Shown: positions 47,057 to 58,372 of the stretch, one piece after another
How the letters are laid out: each line of letters begins with the position of its first letter
Position numbering within the stretch: position 1 is the stretch's first letter
Source: Rhizodiscina lignyota
Taxonomy: Eukaryota > Ascomycota > Dothideomycetes > Aulographales > Rhizodiscinaceae
Reading direction: 5' to 3'
DNA: 64,000 nt
Assembly: GCA_010015805.1 (NCBI GenBank)
Contig: ML978123.1
Coordinates: forward strand, 3,038,001-3,102,000
Made by a program: the position numbers and the translations under genes
Notes under the pieces: model-generated
Told to the model about the DNA's origin: nothing
Databases searched by the model: none
Seen by the model: only the letters and a program-made list of their open reading frames with translations

Positions 47057-48503
47057 TTCGAAAGTCAAGATTATCGGTATGTGTAAAGAAACGTATGAGA
47101 ACCTGAATGTGAGAGTGAGGGAAATGAGATGCAGATCTGACTCTCAAAATGCTGCAGTTGCTGATAGAAGACAAAGAATACTGTCTACATTTTATACTCC
47201 TTTGCTGTGAGTACTGCAAGGCATATCCAACACCTTCCAGATTTCAGTTTGAATTCCAGATTTCAGGCCAAGCATTTTATCGTCCTCTTGGCAATAATGC
47301 GGAGTCGCTCTTCTTGGACGCTGTGCCGTCTTCTGAGAGGTTCTTAAGGCTCTCTCGCCGTCCAGATCTTGAGCCGCATAAGACTCAACATGCCATTGTA
47401 CGGGGTAAGCGGATGGGAATTTGGATGTGGAGGTAGCGTAGATGTAAGGATACGGCTGTATTTGGATAGTTAATGTGAACTTGGAGCTTGAAGAGGAAAT
47501 TAATGGGGTAAGCCTTAAGAATTCAGCATGAAATATACGAGATGAGATGGGAACTAGATTCAATCCGGTCGGCCCGTCAGCTGATGGAGCTTGACCTGCG
47601 AAAAGGTCTGGAAATACAAATGCTTGTATCTGCATGCTCATCCATGTGCTGATGGCTCTGTGAAGCGAGAGATGCGGCCATTCAATGCCTCATTTTGGAC
47701 AAGGAGCGTATATTATGAAGGTAGAGGAGGTGAGTCGGTAGGGGTCGAGAAAAGCTTTGTGAAGAAGCTCGAAGTTCCAACCACCCAGCGCCACTGCCGC
47801 CCTCCCGCCCCCCTGCATTCCCATGAGCGGAACACGAGTCCAAGAGAGTATCTCCAGCGATTGCCAAGGCGGCGGAAGTAGAATCGAAGCTCCAAATAAG
47901 AGGGATCTTCACTCTTAGAGCAATGCGCCAAGATGAAGTGTCCTCGAAATAGACGTCTGGCCTTACGAGACGAGGTGCTCGGCTGGTAAGAGCCGAACCT
48001 GGCCTTGCATGAGCCTCAGGGGGCTTCGGCATACCGCAATGCAATCATTCCGCATGGTTTCTACAGGTCGGAGCATGTATGTTCTCCTTATTCGACACTC
48101 GGCGAACCGTGATTCGCTTGGACGGACTTGACTGCATGGCCTTCCCAGAAGGGACGCCCTCATGCCTGGCCACAAGAGTTTGTCCGCGAGAGCTCCGGGA
48201 TATGTAAGAAGGCATTGCCAAGTAAAGACAGGGTCTGTTGACGAGAGACATCGTTCGATGGCGAACTTCAACCGACAATAATGGATTCTGGCTCTCAGCT
48301 GGAAGATGCGATTCCTTTGGCGGTGAAATTGGCACAACGGAAGATTGCCAGGATGCCGCTCCACTTCCATTTCAAGTCTAGGATACGATAGCGGGCCCCC
48401 AAATTAGCATCCGCGTCGACTCCTCGTCTTCAACGTCGACGAGGTTGCGAACATCGGCTATGCACAACGAGTATGCAGGAAACTTGCACCTGTTCTACAC
48501 ATC
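47057..48503. other. Intergenic region
   Basis: No supported gene. An open frame of 149 codons at 47192-47641 (minus) has no family features and is not called. Confidence 0.45.
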
Positions 48504-50846
48504 ATGTCTTCTGCAAGTCCTACTTGGACCCCAGGATCCAATATTGTCCCTCTGAAGCGCCCGCGTCCAGTGAAATCATGCTTGAGCTGCCGCAGCAAGA
48601 AGCTAAAGTGCGACCGAGAGCAACCGTGTGCGCAATGTATTCGAATGAATCGAGCGGAGCAGTGCGACTACGATGAACATGCTGGGAGTTTGAGTGTGCA
48701 TGCAAGAGACGTGCCGCGCTCGCAAACCGCATCGCGACCTGAGGCGTCTGCCATCAACCACCGTCAGCCTCTATCAAGAACTCCTGATCTGAACAGGAAT
48801 CGGCTAGAGGCGAGCGGTGTACCTTCTCCTGGAGATGATGTCAGAGAACTCAAAGCACGCGTTGAGAGGCTCGAGAATTTGATCTCCAGGATTAATGGGA
48901 TCAATGACCAGTCGATGTTACCCCCACACAACGATACGAAGTTTCCTTCGAATGAAAGATTTACAGACGACGAGACTGCACATGGAAAGATGAGGTATCA
49001 GGGGCTTAGCAATACCCGCTCATTAGTAGCTTTGGTACGTTCATCTTAAGTTCTTACCCATAAGTGTTTCGTTGTGATCGAACATATGTGCCTTTTCTCA
49101 CGTGCCACATTCCTGTCTCGAGTTGCTGCTGTGATACTGACTAGGTAGTTCCCTGATGTGGAGTCGTACTCCCAGGCTTTACTCTCTGATCCGAATCTAA
49201 AACCAGAATTCGAAAATCTGCGGCGAATGTTTCCAAAGGAGAAGACAAGTCGTGAAAGATCTCCACCTGTGTCGATAGAGTCGATATTATCTATAATTCC
49301 TGCCCAGGATGTTGGCGAGCATCTCGTTACTTCGTATGCGACCAACTTTCCCAAGATATACCAAGTGCTGCACCTCGCAACATTTCGTCGGCAATGTAGT
49401 CGCTTTTGGGATCTTGATGCCGCCAGCAATGAAAAGTTTCGTACCGAATTCGGACCTCTTCTTGCACTGGTCACTTCTCTCGGATCCAATTTTTGGCAAC
49501 AGCAGACTAGTGGGCCATGCCTAAATCTCCACAAGACATGTGCGTTAGTGGATGACTGGCTCTCTGGGCTGGACTGTAAGAAACAGCTGCAGCCAATGGC
49601 ACTTCAGACATCATGCATCCTCGTGCTATCGATGGGAATGCTATCGATGCCCTCTGTACGTATATGGCAGTATTCTGGCGATCTTGTACGCTCTGCCCTC
49701 GCGATTGGGCTGCACAAGGATCCAGATGAGCTTGATCCGCAAATGTCACCCCTTCAAGCTAATCTCCGAAGGAGACTATGGTACATCATTGCCAATTTGG
49801 ACGCGGAAGTATCGATACTGTCCTGTTTACCTAGCCTGGTACAGGTAACACCTTATAGCTGCCGCGTGCCGACCGCAGTTCCGACGGAGGATGTCAGCAT
49901 GGATGCCACGGAGGAGATCCAGAATTATGGTCCCGATGACACTGACGATATCACTTACCAATCCGAACTCGTGAACTCTCTCCCCCTGAGACTTCGGGCC
50001 CTGCAAGTCCTCACCCAATCTCCGGCAAATCCAACTGAAATACGAATGGTCCTTGAAGACTTAGAGGCTAGAAGAATATCCTTACCCTCCCCTCTTCGGT
50101 TTTCAGACTCGATGTCTGCATCTGATTCCATGCATACCTACAACAACATGATGCTAGATATGTGCTTCAGAAGGCCGATGATTTCTTTGAACACGCTGGG
50201 CCTGCAGTGCCCTGGGTATCTCGAAACTAAAGACGATGTCGCTCACTGCATCGGATTATGCATGGCAGTCATGTCACTTTCCGAGGTCCTTGATGCCGAC
50301 CTCTCAGACGAGCAGTTTACAGTGGACGATCATATCTGGCGACTCTTCCAAGTGTTCAATCTCGACGACATTATACGAGCAGCATACTCCGCTTGCTTTT
50401 GCCTGAGGCTCATCGACGAGGCCGCGCGAACCCCAGAAGAACAACGTACGATTCCGCAGTTCGATCTCAATATTCCTAAGTCAGCGGTCAGGCGAAGTGT
50501 AGAGGACTTAGTAAAGACATATCTGAACAAGAAATCGGATCTCAGACCAGTTCTGAAGCAAGTCATGGCGCTAGCGATGGCCTCAGAATCCACCAAGCAG
50601 GCAAGAACGGAGGCCGCTAAGCAAGACCTCATGCGAGCCAGTCTTCTGCGGGTCTTGCAGCAGTGTCGCGAGCGCCATGCCGCCGACGAGAGACGTGGTT
50701 CCCATGGGAGTCAATCGGTCCACTCAGATTCCGCGAGCTTAACGTCCACACTGGACTACGACCAATTTCTTTGGCCCGATTTTGACCTGGATTACACATC
50801 CTTCAGCTGGGATATGGGGCTGCTCCCAGAAGTGCAGATGCCTTAG
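48504..50846 (+). CDS. Zn2Cys6 transcription factor with fungal_trans domain
   Basis: Fungal regulator of 742 residues. Two exons (48504-49034, 49149-50846) flank a 114-bp intron and join in phase (SLVAL|FPDVESY). The zinc cluster CLSCRSKKLKC...C..C........C lies at about residues 26-54, preceded by KRPRPVK. A leucine-rich coiled segment follows (VRELKARVERLENLISRI, about residues 112-131), typical of dimerising members. The middle holds the fungal-specific regulator domain (LVTSYATNFPKIYQVLHLATF, RSALAIGLHKDP, LRRRLWYIIANLDAEVS). The C-terminal region is acidic and aromatic (LDYDQFLWPDFDLDYTSFSWDMG), a plausible activation domain. The FAD monooxygenase is about 1.1 kb downstream on the same strand and is a plausible target. 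Confidence 0.9.
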
Positions 50847-51910
50847 TAAGCGCAAACTCAAACGACATCCATTGCGTCTACTGTCATTCACTGCACTCCG
50901 TGGACATCTGCAACTCTAGAGGCGAATTTTGAACGGATATCGGCATCTGTATCCGCGCTATCATGATTTTGAGCCACGTCTGTTTGGAAGACATGCCTTC
51001 TGCAGCAGATCGGCCCAGATCACCAGTTCCCTCCTTTACATCTTATACGTCGACCCTACTCAAGCTGATATCGGTGCAGGTCTGCCTGGGGACGTATTTC
51101 GTCGAGAGTCTATGATCCGTGGAATGTTGTTGGAATAGAGGACAGGGGATATATGGTGCAATCGTCCAGTCGGAAGAATCACGGCTCCATCGAGGATCCA
51201 AAGATATAGAATTGGGTGACTGCGTGGCGAATTAATCGATAAAAACCAGTCAGCGCTTTCGAGCTCCTCTTCGTTGGACGAATTCCATACCACTCCGCAT
51301 AAGGACCGCTACTGTCCGCGTTTGGCGGTGCTATTTCAAGTTCATCGAGTATGTGGGAACGTGCGCCTCTAACCCATACCCTCTTGATGCCATCCGGTGG
51401 TTGTCCTGCTGGGATGGAGATCCGTCTTCGGTTTGGGGATGGAATGACCACACTCGAGACCAAGTTGCAGAATCCAACACCTCGACGCGTAAGCTTTTCA
51501 TTTCAATCCAGAGTAACGGAACACACTTGATACGTCATTTATGAGTGAAAAATGACTCAGTCCGAATCCTTTCCACGATCTTCGCCTCCGGCGGTCTGTT
51601 GTGCTTAATATTCTCCATATACCCGGAGCCGGTGACCCCGGAGCCGGTGTACCGGCCGATAAGGAAGGCCAACCTGGTTTACATTCGCATCGGTGCAGAA
51701 CATTGGTGCAGAGCATTGTTGCAATCGTACGACCGTTTAATCAGAATCCTTGCCTTCTCGTTTCATATATCTTCAGTGCTTTCAGAGTTCTGAATGCTAC
51801 CACAATCACAAGAATCTCCGCTCATATCATACGAACATCAGCAACCACCAAATTCGAGATTGAACAGCCCATCAGCACAACCTACGAAGACCGAAGTGCA
51901 ATACGAGAAA
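50847..51910. other. Intergenic region with CGG-rich promoter repeats
   Basis: Upstream region of the FAD monooxygenase. It contains the CGG-type repeats annotated separately. No gene supported. Confidence 0.5.
51622..51656. promoter_or_regulatory. Candidate Zn2Cys6 binding sites (CGG/CCG repeats)
   Basis: CCCGGAGCCGGTG occurs twice in tandem (51622-51634 and 51637-51649). The second copy runs into the palindrome GCCGGT-GT-ACCGGC (51643-51656). Zn2Cys6 regulators bind CGG triplets in direct, inverted or everted pairs. The array lies about 255-290 bp upstream of the FAD monooxygenase start and downstream of a Zn2Cys6 regulator gene. Binding is inferred. Confidence 0.45.
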
Positions 51911-53194
51911 ATGGCCACTTCCACACTTTCCACTCCGCCCAAGACTGTCACCATCATTGGCGCAGGCCTCGGCGGACTCACACTGGCCTTGGCATTGCAC
52001 AAATTTGGCATCAAGACGAGATTCTTCGAACTTCGAACACCAGACTACGACTTTGGAGGAGCGATCATGCTTTCTCCTAACGCCCTCCGTGTCCTCGATA
52101 AGATCGGTGCGTACGAGCGCATCAGTGATAAGGGATTCCACTTCAATATCATGACCTTCAAAAGCGACTTCGACTTCAAGACGACGGGAAAGTACTACTT
52201 CGGCGACAAGAAGATGTACGAGTACAACGCAGTTCGCATTTACAGAAAGGCCATACTCGGAGAGCTGCGAAAGATGGTTGAGGAGCTTGGTATCCCAATT
52301 GAGTACGGCAAGAAATTCTCGCACGTCGTCTCTGAAGACGGTTCTGGCGTGCGATTCGCCTTTGCAGACGGATCCGAAGAGACTGCCGAACTTCTCATCG
52401 GCACCGATGGCATCCACTCGACAGTCCGAAAATATCTCTTCCCCGATATTGAGCCCAAGTATGCTGGCTTCATTGGCGTAACTTACGCCTTCCCAGACTC
52501 GAAACTCCGCATCCCAACAGGTCAACAAAACGAAGAATACCCAATCTCGTTCATGGGGAAGAAAGGTGTCTTCGTCATGGCCCGCCAAGGCGCTGACGGC
52601 AAAGAAATGTTCGTCGGCCGACAATTCCACTACCCGCAGCAAGAACGGTCAGGCTGGGACTGGTTGCTCAAAGAGAGACAGGAGTTGGTACAATTACATC
52701 AGGGCGACATGTCGGAATGGTCTGACTGGGTTCAGTCAGCACAGGAGCAGCTCAGTGGGCCGGACGCGCATTCTTTGGCCATCTGGCCCTTCCACGCTGT
52801 GCCGAAGATTAACAAATGGTTCAGCGACGCCGGGAGAGTTGTCATCATGGGAGATGCTGCGCATGCGATCCCGCCAACTGCTGGCCAAGGAGCTAACCAA
52901 GCATTCGAAGACAGCTACAGTCTCGCTTTCTTGATCAAGTCATTGTCCCCCGATATCGATCTCACAACCGCATTGGCAAACTGGCAACACTATAGACAGT
53001 CGAGAGTCGACCAGGTTCTGCAGCTTTCGGACAAGATGAACAACCTTAGGCTCTCTGAGGAAGAGAAGAAGCTGGTTCCACCGGAGCAGGTGTGGCACGA
53101 CTCGGGTGAAGGAAATGAACTTGCTTGGCTGTATCTGGAGGATATTGAGAAGAGCATGTCCGCTGTGATGGCAAAGGCGTCGAAGAGCGGGTGA
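51911..53194 (+). CDS. FAD-dependent monooxygenase (salicylate hydroxylase-like)
   Basis: Class A flavoprotein monooxygenase of 427 residues, intronless, using FAD and NAD(P)H to hydroxylate aromatic or related substrates. The GxGxxG Rossmann motif is at the N-terminus (VTIIGAGLGGLTLALAL), the DG motif is in LLIGTDGIHSTVR, and the GD motif is in VVIMGDAAHAIPPTAGQGANQAFED. There is no C-terminal thioredoxin-like extension and no membrane anchor. The start at 51911 lies in context AAAATGG. A frame extension to an ATG at 51794 would add 39 residues of Gln/Pro/Ser-rich sequence and is judged less likely. The substrate is unknown; a regulator gene lies upstream and a P450 nearby. Confidence 0.9.
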   Translation: MATSTLSTPPKTVTIIGAGLGGLTLALALHKFGIKTRFFELRTPDYDFGGAIMLSPNALRVLDKIGAYERISDKGFHFNIMTFKSDFDFKTTGKYYFGDKKMYEYNAVRIYRKAILGELRKMVEELGIPIEYGKKFSHVVSEDGSGVRFAFADGSEETAELLIGTDGIHSTVRKYLFPDIEPKYAGFIGVTYAFPDSKLRIPTGQQNEEYPISFMGKKGVFVMARQGADGKEMFVGRQFHYPQQERSGWDWLLKERQELVQLHQGDMSEWSDWVQSAQEQLSGPDAHSLAIWPFHAVPKINKWFSDAGRVVIMGDAAHAIPPTAGQGANQAFEDSYSLAFLIKSLSPDIDLTTALANWQHYRQSRVDQVLQLSDKMNNLRLSEEEKKLVPPEQVWHDSGEGNELAWLYLEDIEKSMSAVMAKASKSG

Positions 53195-53303
53195 GGTGGT
53201 CTGGTCGAGGAGCTCGAGAGCTACGAATGAACTACGGAAGATATACCAAAAACTGTATTTAATGAATTAACTTGATTTTCCTCATTATCCTGATCCTAGC
53301 GTT

Positions 53304-53324
53304 TGGCACTGTGACTCAGTGCCA
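53304..53324. repeat. Perfect 8-bp hairpin
   Basis: TGGCACTG at 53304-53311 and CAGTGCCA at 53317-53324 with loop TGACT. It lies 110 bp after the FAD monooxygenase stop codon. Confidence 0.7.
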
Positions 53325-53491
53325 TTGTTTCATACAAGTACACCTTGTCTCACGTCCAACTCATTGAGATCCTGCATGTTTAGAAGCGCTAGAAAGAAAC
53401 AGCTTAGCAAACTACACGAGCACTTATCAGACACTATGGAACTCACCAGCAACGCAATCAACGAATTGGCCCAGGCTTTCACTCTGCCGTA

Positions 53492-53513
53492 CCACCGCCG
53501 GCACCGGCGGTGG
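53492..53513. repeat. Perfect 10-bp GC-rich palindrome
   Basis: CCACCGCCGG at 53492-53501 and CCGGCGGTGG at 53504-53513 separated by CA. It contains CCG/CGG triplets like those upstream of the FAD monooxygenase. Function unknown. Confidence 0.75.
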
Positions 53514-53615
53514 ACTGTTGCTGGAGAGCGAGCATCCGCGGCGGCAGGCTTTGGGGTTTCCGGGGAGCGTACGACGGCTGGGGCTGAGCCCATCTCCTTG
53601 TAATTTGATTGCTGT

Positions 53616-54101
53616 TTACCACAAACGTGAATGCCGCTTCCACCACTTGAGCGTAAACACCCGTTTACATGCCTCTGGCCAATCCTTCTTCCTTTCGGGC
53701 CATTCCACTCCTCGCTTTTTCTTGCAGAGCGCCCAAAGAAACTTGCCCATAACCGCTTCGACAGTGCATGGGAAAGGCCAGAAGCAGCCACGAGAGGCAT
53801 TATAGCACTTCCTGTAGTGTTTTTCGTCCTTTCGCTGGGCGAATTCTCTGCGCCCTTGGCGGAGAACGTACACCATGTCGCGCCGGGTTTGGCGGTTCAA
53901 GAACAGTAGAGTCGAGATCTGGTGCGCGTACATCTTTCGGAACAGCTTTGTCGTGGTTTCTCCCAATGCGGGCTTCAGTGAGAATTCTCCGCCGGGAAGG
54001 AGGAATCCTGGATCGAGAAGGAACTTGAGAATTTTCTGCCGCAGCTCGATTGGGAGATCCATGAAAGAGAAAGTAGAGGGCTGTAGGGTTGCTGGATCCA
54101 T
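53616..54101 (-). CDS. F-box-like protein, tandem copy 1
   Basis: Predicted protein of 161 residues (172 if the upstream ATG at 54134 is used), single exon. The N-terminal motif FMDLPIELRQKILKFLL is F-box-like, as in many short fungal proteins that recognise substrates for SCF ubiquitin ligases. A family-typical segment follows (STLLFLNRQTRRDMVYVLRQ). The C-terminal part is basic and Trp-rich (GVEWPERKKDWPEACK, LKWWKRHSRLW). The neighbouring gene at 54163 has the same N-terminal layout, so the two look like an old tandem duplication. No specific function can be assigned. Confidence 0.7.
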   Translation of the reverse strand: MDPATLQPSTFSFMDLPIELRQKILKFLLDPGFLLPGGEFSLKPALGETTTKLFRKMYAHQISTLLFLNRQTRRDMVYVLRQGRREFAQRKDEKHYRKCYNASRGCFWPFPCTVEAVMGKFLWALCKKKRGVEWPERKKDWPEACKRVFTLKWWKRHSRLW

Positions 54102-54162
54102 TATGGTCCTGTTGACTTGTTTGTAAGAGAACACACTTGTCGACTACTAGAATTGGGAGAGT

Positions 54163-54843
54163 TTAGCAGACGTACGATGTCGCCAGGAGAGAAGCTTTCT
54201 CATCGGACACGTGCGATGCCCGTGTCGTAGTCAAACCGCGCAAAGTACCAGATAGATGATCCATTTGAGACACTTCCGAGTGTATAAAAGTTCTTTCAAT
54301 GGGCAAGCCGATAAAATGACACATATCGGGGTTGCCTGATTGCGCGATATATTCGAGCGTGTAGGTGACCGAGTGGGGCAACCAGTATGACTCCCAAAAA
54401 GCCTCACTTCCACTTTTGTAGTTAAGACTTCCAAAATAACTGTGACTCCTAATAGCTGTTAGCTTTTCCAATGGATTCTCAGGTATTGCTGGGTGCGGCC
54501 TCACAAGCAGAGCTATTAACCTATTCAGCGTTTGCGCCTCGTCGGAGACGATAGGTGCGGGAAACCAAAGCCCCTCAGAGTCAGCTTGAATCTGTTTCAC
54601 TTCCTCTACGCGCCGCTTTAGCACGTGTATCATCTCCCATCGAATTTGCTTCTTCACGTAGAGAAGAGGGGTAAAAAGTCGCTTGTGGATTTGCTTCGCC
54701 CCATCGTGACCGCTAGCTTTTCGTTTTGGATAAAGCCATGTCTGGCCCTCGCTATGCGTTCGGAAGCGCAGAACATGGCCGAAGATCTCTTGTCGGAGCT
54801 CCAAGGGGAGATCCATGAGATTTGGAGAGGATCGGCTCGTCAT
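54163..54843 (-). CDS. F-box-like protein, tandem copy 2
   Basis: Predicted protein of 226 residues (244 with the upstream ATG at 54897), single exon. The F-box-like motif LMDLPLELRQEIFGHVLRF is at the N-terminus. The following FTPLLYVKKQIRWEMIHVLKRR corresponds to STLLFLNRQTRRDMVYVLRQ in the neighbour. The rest differs in sequence and length. It may act as a substrate adaptor; this is inference from the N-terminal motif alone. Only 61 bp separate it from copy 1. Confidence 0.7.
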   Translation of the reverse strand: MTSRSSPNLMDLPLELRQEIFGHVLRFRTHSEGQTWLYPKRKASGHDGAKQIHKRLFTPLLYVKKQIRWEMIHVLKRRVEEVKQIQADSEGLWFPAPIVSDEAQTLNRLIALLVRPHPAIPENPLEKLTAIRSHSYFGSLNYKSGSEAFWESYWLPHSVTYTLEYIAQSGNPDMCHFIGLPIERTFIHSEVSQMDHLSGTLRGLTTTRASHVSDEKASLLATSYVC

Positions 54844-55574
54844 TCGGATGTGATGCACAGGTTTGTTTAAGATGAGCGTGATAAGTGTGATGATCAACTA
54901 GATCGCTGAGCATCTCAAGCCTTATAATACCAATATGCTCTATATCCACGTAGCGTAACTACATGGATAAGATGCGAAAGATATCACGCCTCAATACGAG
55001 AGTTAAATTTAGAAAGGCGGTGGAGGCAGCTGTCTACCTCCGCTGGTACGTCCGGTCAAGCATTTGTGGCGCAGGCGCCAAAGCCACGGGGTAAGCCACA
55101 GGACGTTGGATCTTACAGCGGCCGCCTGTTGCCTACCTCGTACAAATTCAACGTAATAAGAAGGAATAGAAGATGGGGATAGAGTGTATATTTAAATATG
55201 AATATTTAATTGGGGAAAAAAAGCCATGTGCTGACAGCGGAAAAGCAGTTAAGAAATTGTTGGTGATGGCTCGTCCCACAGTTTTCGCCAAGTCCAATTT
55301 CCCTTATCCGTATCGTATCAAGGCCAGGAGAGCAGAATTTCTAACATTTAAACTGCGCAGAACTTCAGAAGCGATATCTGTTAGTGTTGTTCCTAACAGG
55401 CCTGTCGAATTCGGAATTCCATACGAGCTAGCTGGCATAAAGAGTGCCCAAGTGGAACTCGTGATCTTACAACGGTGGCGTTTCGGAGAAAAACATAAGA
55501 CATGACTTGAAATACACACTACATAGTAGCAGGGATGGGGAAGAATTCCCATTTGCAGTATGCAATCAATTCTG
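54844..55574. other. Intergenic region
   Basis: No supported gene. An open frame of 110 codons at 55173-55505 has no family features and is not called. A GC-rich stretch lies at 55030-55130 next to an AT-rich one. Confidence 0.45.
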
Positions 55575-57220
55575 TCATGCTTTGGCTCCTAATTTTCTCC
55601 TCCAAACCTTCACCGGCATCTCGCCCAAGATGTGATTCATGGTCTCCAACCTCTTTAACTCGAAGCCCTTCGCCAAGGTAAAGTCGAATCTATGAAGCAA
55701 GCTGGAGATACATACCGTCTGCTCTAAATAGCTAATGTTGCGCCCGATACAGCCCCTAGCGCCGGTGGAGAAAGCAATGAAGCTTGATTGTAGTTTCTTG
55801 CCTTCTTCTCCTAGCCATCGTTCCGGGATGAACTTGTCCGGTTGGTCGAAAGCCTCCGGATCGCGGTGAGCTACGAGTGCTGAGATCGAGACGGTGGTGT
55901 TTCCTGGGATCCATTCTCCCATGATATGCATGCCACCAGGTGGTGTCTTCCGGGGCAGGCCATGTGGAGTTGGCGGCCAGAGGCGCAAGCTTTCATCCAA
56001 GCACGCCTTCAGGTAAGGCTGCGTTCTCATCTTTTCGTAGCTCGCAACCACCTCATTCGGTTCCATAACTTGGTCGATCTCTGCCTGTAACTTCTCCAGG
56101 ACATCTCGATGTCTGAGCAATTGGTACAGCACGTTCGTGATCGCGATAGCTGTTGTGACCGATCCGGCGTTCAGCATAATGTTGACCTCCGCCCTGACCT
56201 CTCCGAAAGGCAGGTTGTTGGGCACTGCGGACTTGCTCTCCATGAGAGCGGTGAAGAAGTCATCAAGTCCTTCTTCGTTGCTGTCATACCTTGCTTTTCG
56301 GAGCATAACGCGACGTAGGACAATGGCATCCCAGCCCCTACTACTCTCGGACATGCGACGATAGAAGGGGATGACGTTGGAGATCTTGTCGAGGGTTGGA
56401 TACCAGCTGTACGCCCAGAGGAGTAAACTCTGTTTCCGGGCGGTTGGATACAAGCATTGACGAAGAGGGAGGTCGACTAGTTTTCCGGTGGCAAGCTGAC
56501 CTTGCACCATATCGTGACCTCGGTCGAGAAGCCCGAGTCGCTCAGAAAGTCCAATGTCTGCAATGGCATCGAGCGAGAAGAAATTAACCCATTGGCGGAG
56601 GTCGACGTTGAGGTCTTCCGGTGCTGGGTCATTGATCTCCTCGCCTGCAGGGGGCATCGTGCAGCAGGAGTCAATGTGAGCAATCAGGCGTTGGACTTTG
56701 TCTGCAACTTTGTGCTCCCAGGCTACGAGGTGCTTAATTGCATAAGCCATCGAGAGGACCTTGCGTTTACGGGCGTGCTCATTCTTATCGACGACATCCG
56801 CAAGATGGTGGTGTGGGCCACGGGTAATCTCGTATGATTCATCCTTCAGACAAAGGGTTGAGTGACCGTAAATGTCTTTTATAGCGCGAACACTGCCGAA
56901 GGACAATGCGTTTGGGCCAGTTCGTAAGATGGGCTTCTCATGGTGGAGTTCGGACAGGTACTGTGAGCGAGCGCCTCTGTGGGCCAGTATCATGAACGGA
57001 AGGGCAGAGATGCCAGAGAGCAAAGAGAAGTTGGGGAATTTCCGCAAGCCTAGTGCTCCACAGTCAATCTTTTAGCTAACAGAAGGCTGGTGAGGGGATG
57101 CGAACCTTTCGTGTCCTTGATGTACACTATAATAGGAAGTAAGATAAAATAGCAAAGGAAGAAAATAGAAAGGGCTACGGCATAGGTGCCTATTGAGACA
57201 TGTCGGGCGAGGGCGTCCAT
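55575..57220 (-). CDS. Cytochrome P450 monooxygenase
   Basis: Microsomal P450 of 529 residues. Two exons (57220-57106, 57049-55575) flank a 56-bp intron; phases close (DTKG|LRKFPNF). The N-terminal exon supplies a membrane anchor (TYAVALSIFFLCYFILLPIIVYI) followed by the basic hinge. Visible P450 motifs: I-helix LNAGSVTTAIAI (the A-G-x-x-T-T oxygen-binding pattern), K-helix ESLRLWPP (ExxR), PERW, and the haem-ligand loop FSTGARGCIGRN with the cysteine thiolate. The layout recalls the benzoate-4-hydroxylase/pisatin-demethylase-like group of fungal P450s, but the subfamily cannot be fixed by eye. The nearby FAD monooxygenase and hydrolase suggest oxidative processing of a shared substrate. Confidence 0.93.
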
Positions 57221-57304
57221 CTTTACTGGACAACCTGGGGCAGAACTTGATCGGAACGAAAGGAGAAGAAGATTGAAGGGAAGACTGTTTAATACTGAAC
57301 GCGC

Positions 57305-58108
57305 TCAAAGCCGGAAGACTGCCTTATCAAGCCTGACGACGGCGGCGTATAAGTAGACTTCATGATTGCGATAGTCGAAATGGTGTCCGAAGACATCTTG
57401 GGCCATGAAAACGGCGTGATTGGGCATGGTAGAAAAATGTGAATAGAGACTGTTGGTTTGCTGGCCTGGCTTTCCGATTTTGGCAGAAAGGGTATCTTTG
57501 AGAGAACAAGTCACACTTAGGAAAGCGAGCTGAGGTGCCTGTCCCACTTCAATTCCGACACGCGCAGCGTGACATGTGTTGTTCTCCATGGGGCATCCCG
57601 ATTTGGGCCGTTTTGCCCGCGGGGAGATACCCCTGTCTTGAGGCTGCATTCCGCCCTCGCGCGACAAGGGTCTCTCCGCGCGGAGCACCTGGGAGCAGCA
57701 ACCTCACCTCAACCAAGTCCAATATGCAGAGTAGCTGCAAGTGAGGCTCGCAGAACGCAGCATCTTGCCGGCGGTAGCCTCAAAGCGATAGTTATTGCCT
57801 CGCACGGGTCCATCAATACGTAGAGTATTCGAAGGCTCAAACAGATCCGTACAGCCGACGAGACTCTCGAAAATCTCGACTGAAAGACAATCTCTGCCCT
57901 TTAGATTTACATTGTTGCTTGTGCTGTTGGTCCCCATTCTGGATATATATCCCGTCCTTATATCGAAGTTGGCTTGTCCGATTGGCGAGTTGTACTGTGT
58001 GCCATTCGAGTTGGACATTCTGGCATGGAAGTTGGCCGTTGGCTGCGAGCCAGAAGATGAGGGGCGGGTTGGTGATGGTCCAGAACTGTGTCGACCAGGA
58101 GTGGTCAT
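57305..58108 (-). CDS. Possible hypothetical protein
   Basis: Two open stretches in the same frame (58108-57707 and about 57688-57305) are separated by one in-frame TGA near 57704. A GTGAGG donor at the end of the first stretch and an AAGACAG acceptor near 57640 would remove the stop and keep the frame. The product begins MTTPGRHSSGPSPTRPSSS, low complexity, and continues with no recognised domain. It could instead be chance open frames in the P450 promoter. Confidence is low. Confidence 0.25.
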
Positions 58109-58372
58109 TTCAACCTCTCATAACTGAAGCAAGATGTTTCAGTCTTCATATTCCAGGTGTCTTTGCAAAACCATCTCCCAACGAATATCTGTATCCACAC
58201 ACAACCTGTTGTATGAATTGACCGAAACGTCTCGAGATCAGCGTGAACTTACGAACTAAGAAGAGGTAGATAGCTTCAACAGAATCGAAGCAAAAATTGT
58301 ATAATCGACGAGGTATTCTAGCTCAAAAAAATATAAAAAGAATTATCAGATTTGAAAAATAAAAGTGCAAAA

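Larger units (their letters stand above)
53195..53615. other. Intergenic region between convergent genes with two palindromes
   Basis: 3' flanks of the FAD monooxygenase and the first F-box-like gene. Two perfect inverted repeats are annotated separately. Confidence 0.55.

Noticed and set aside
47192-47641. 149-codon open frame, minus strand
   Set aside because: No domain or signal peptide; overlapping frames on the other strand.
55173-55505. 110-codon open frame, plus strand
   Set aside because: No family resemblance and an AT-rich start in the space between the F-box-like and P450 genes.
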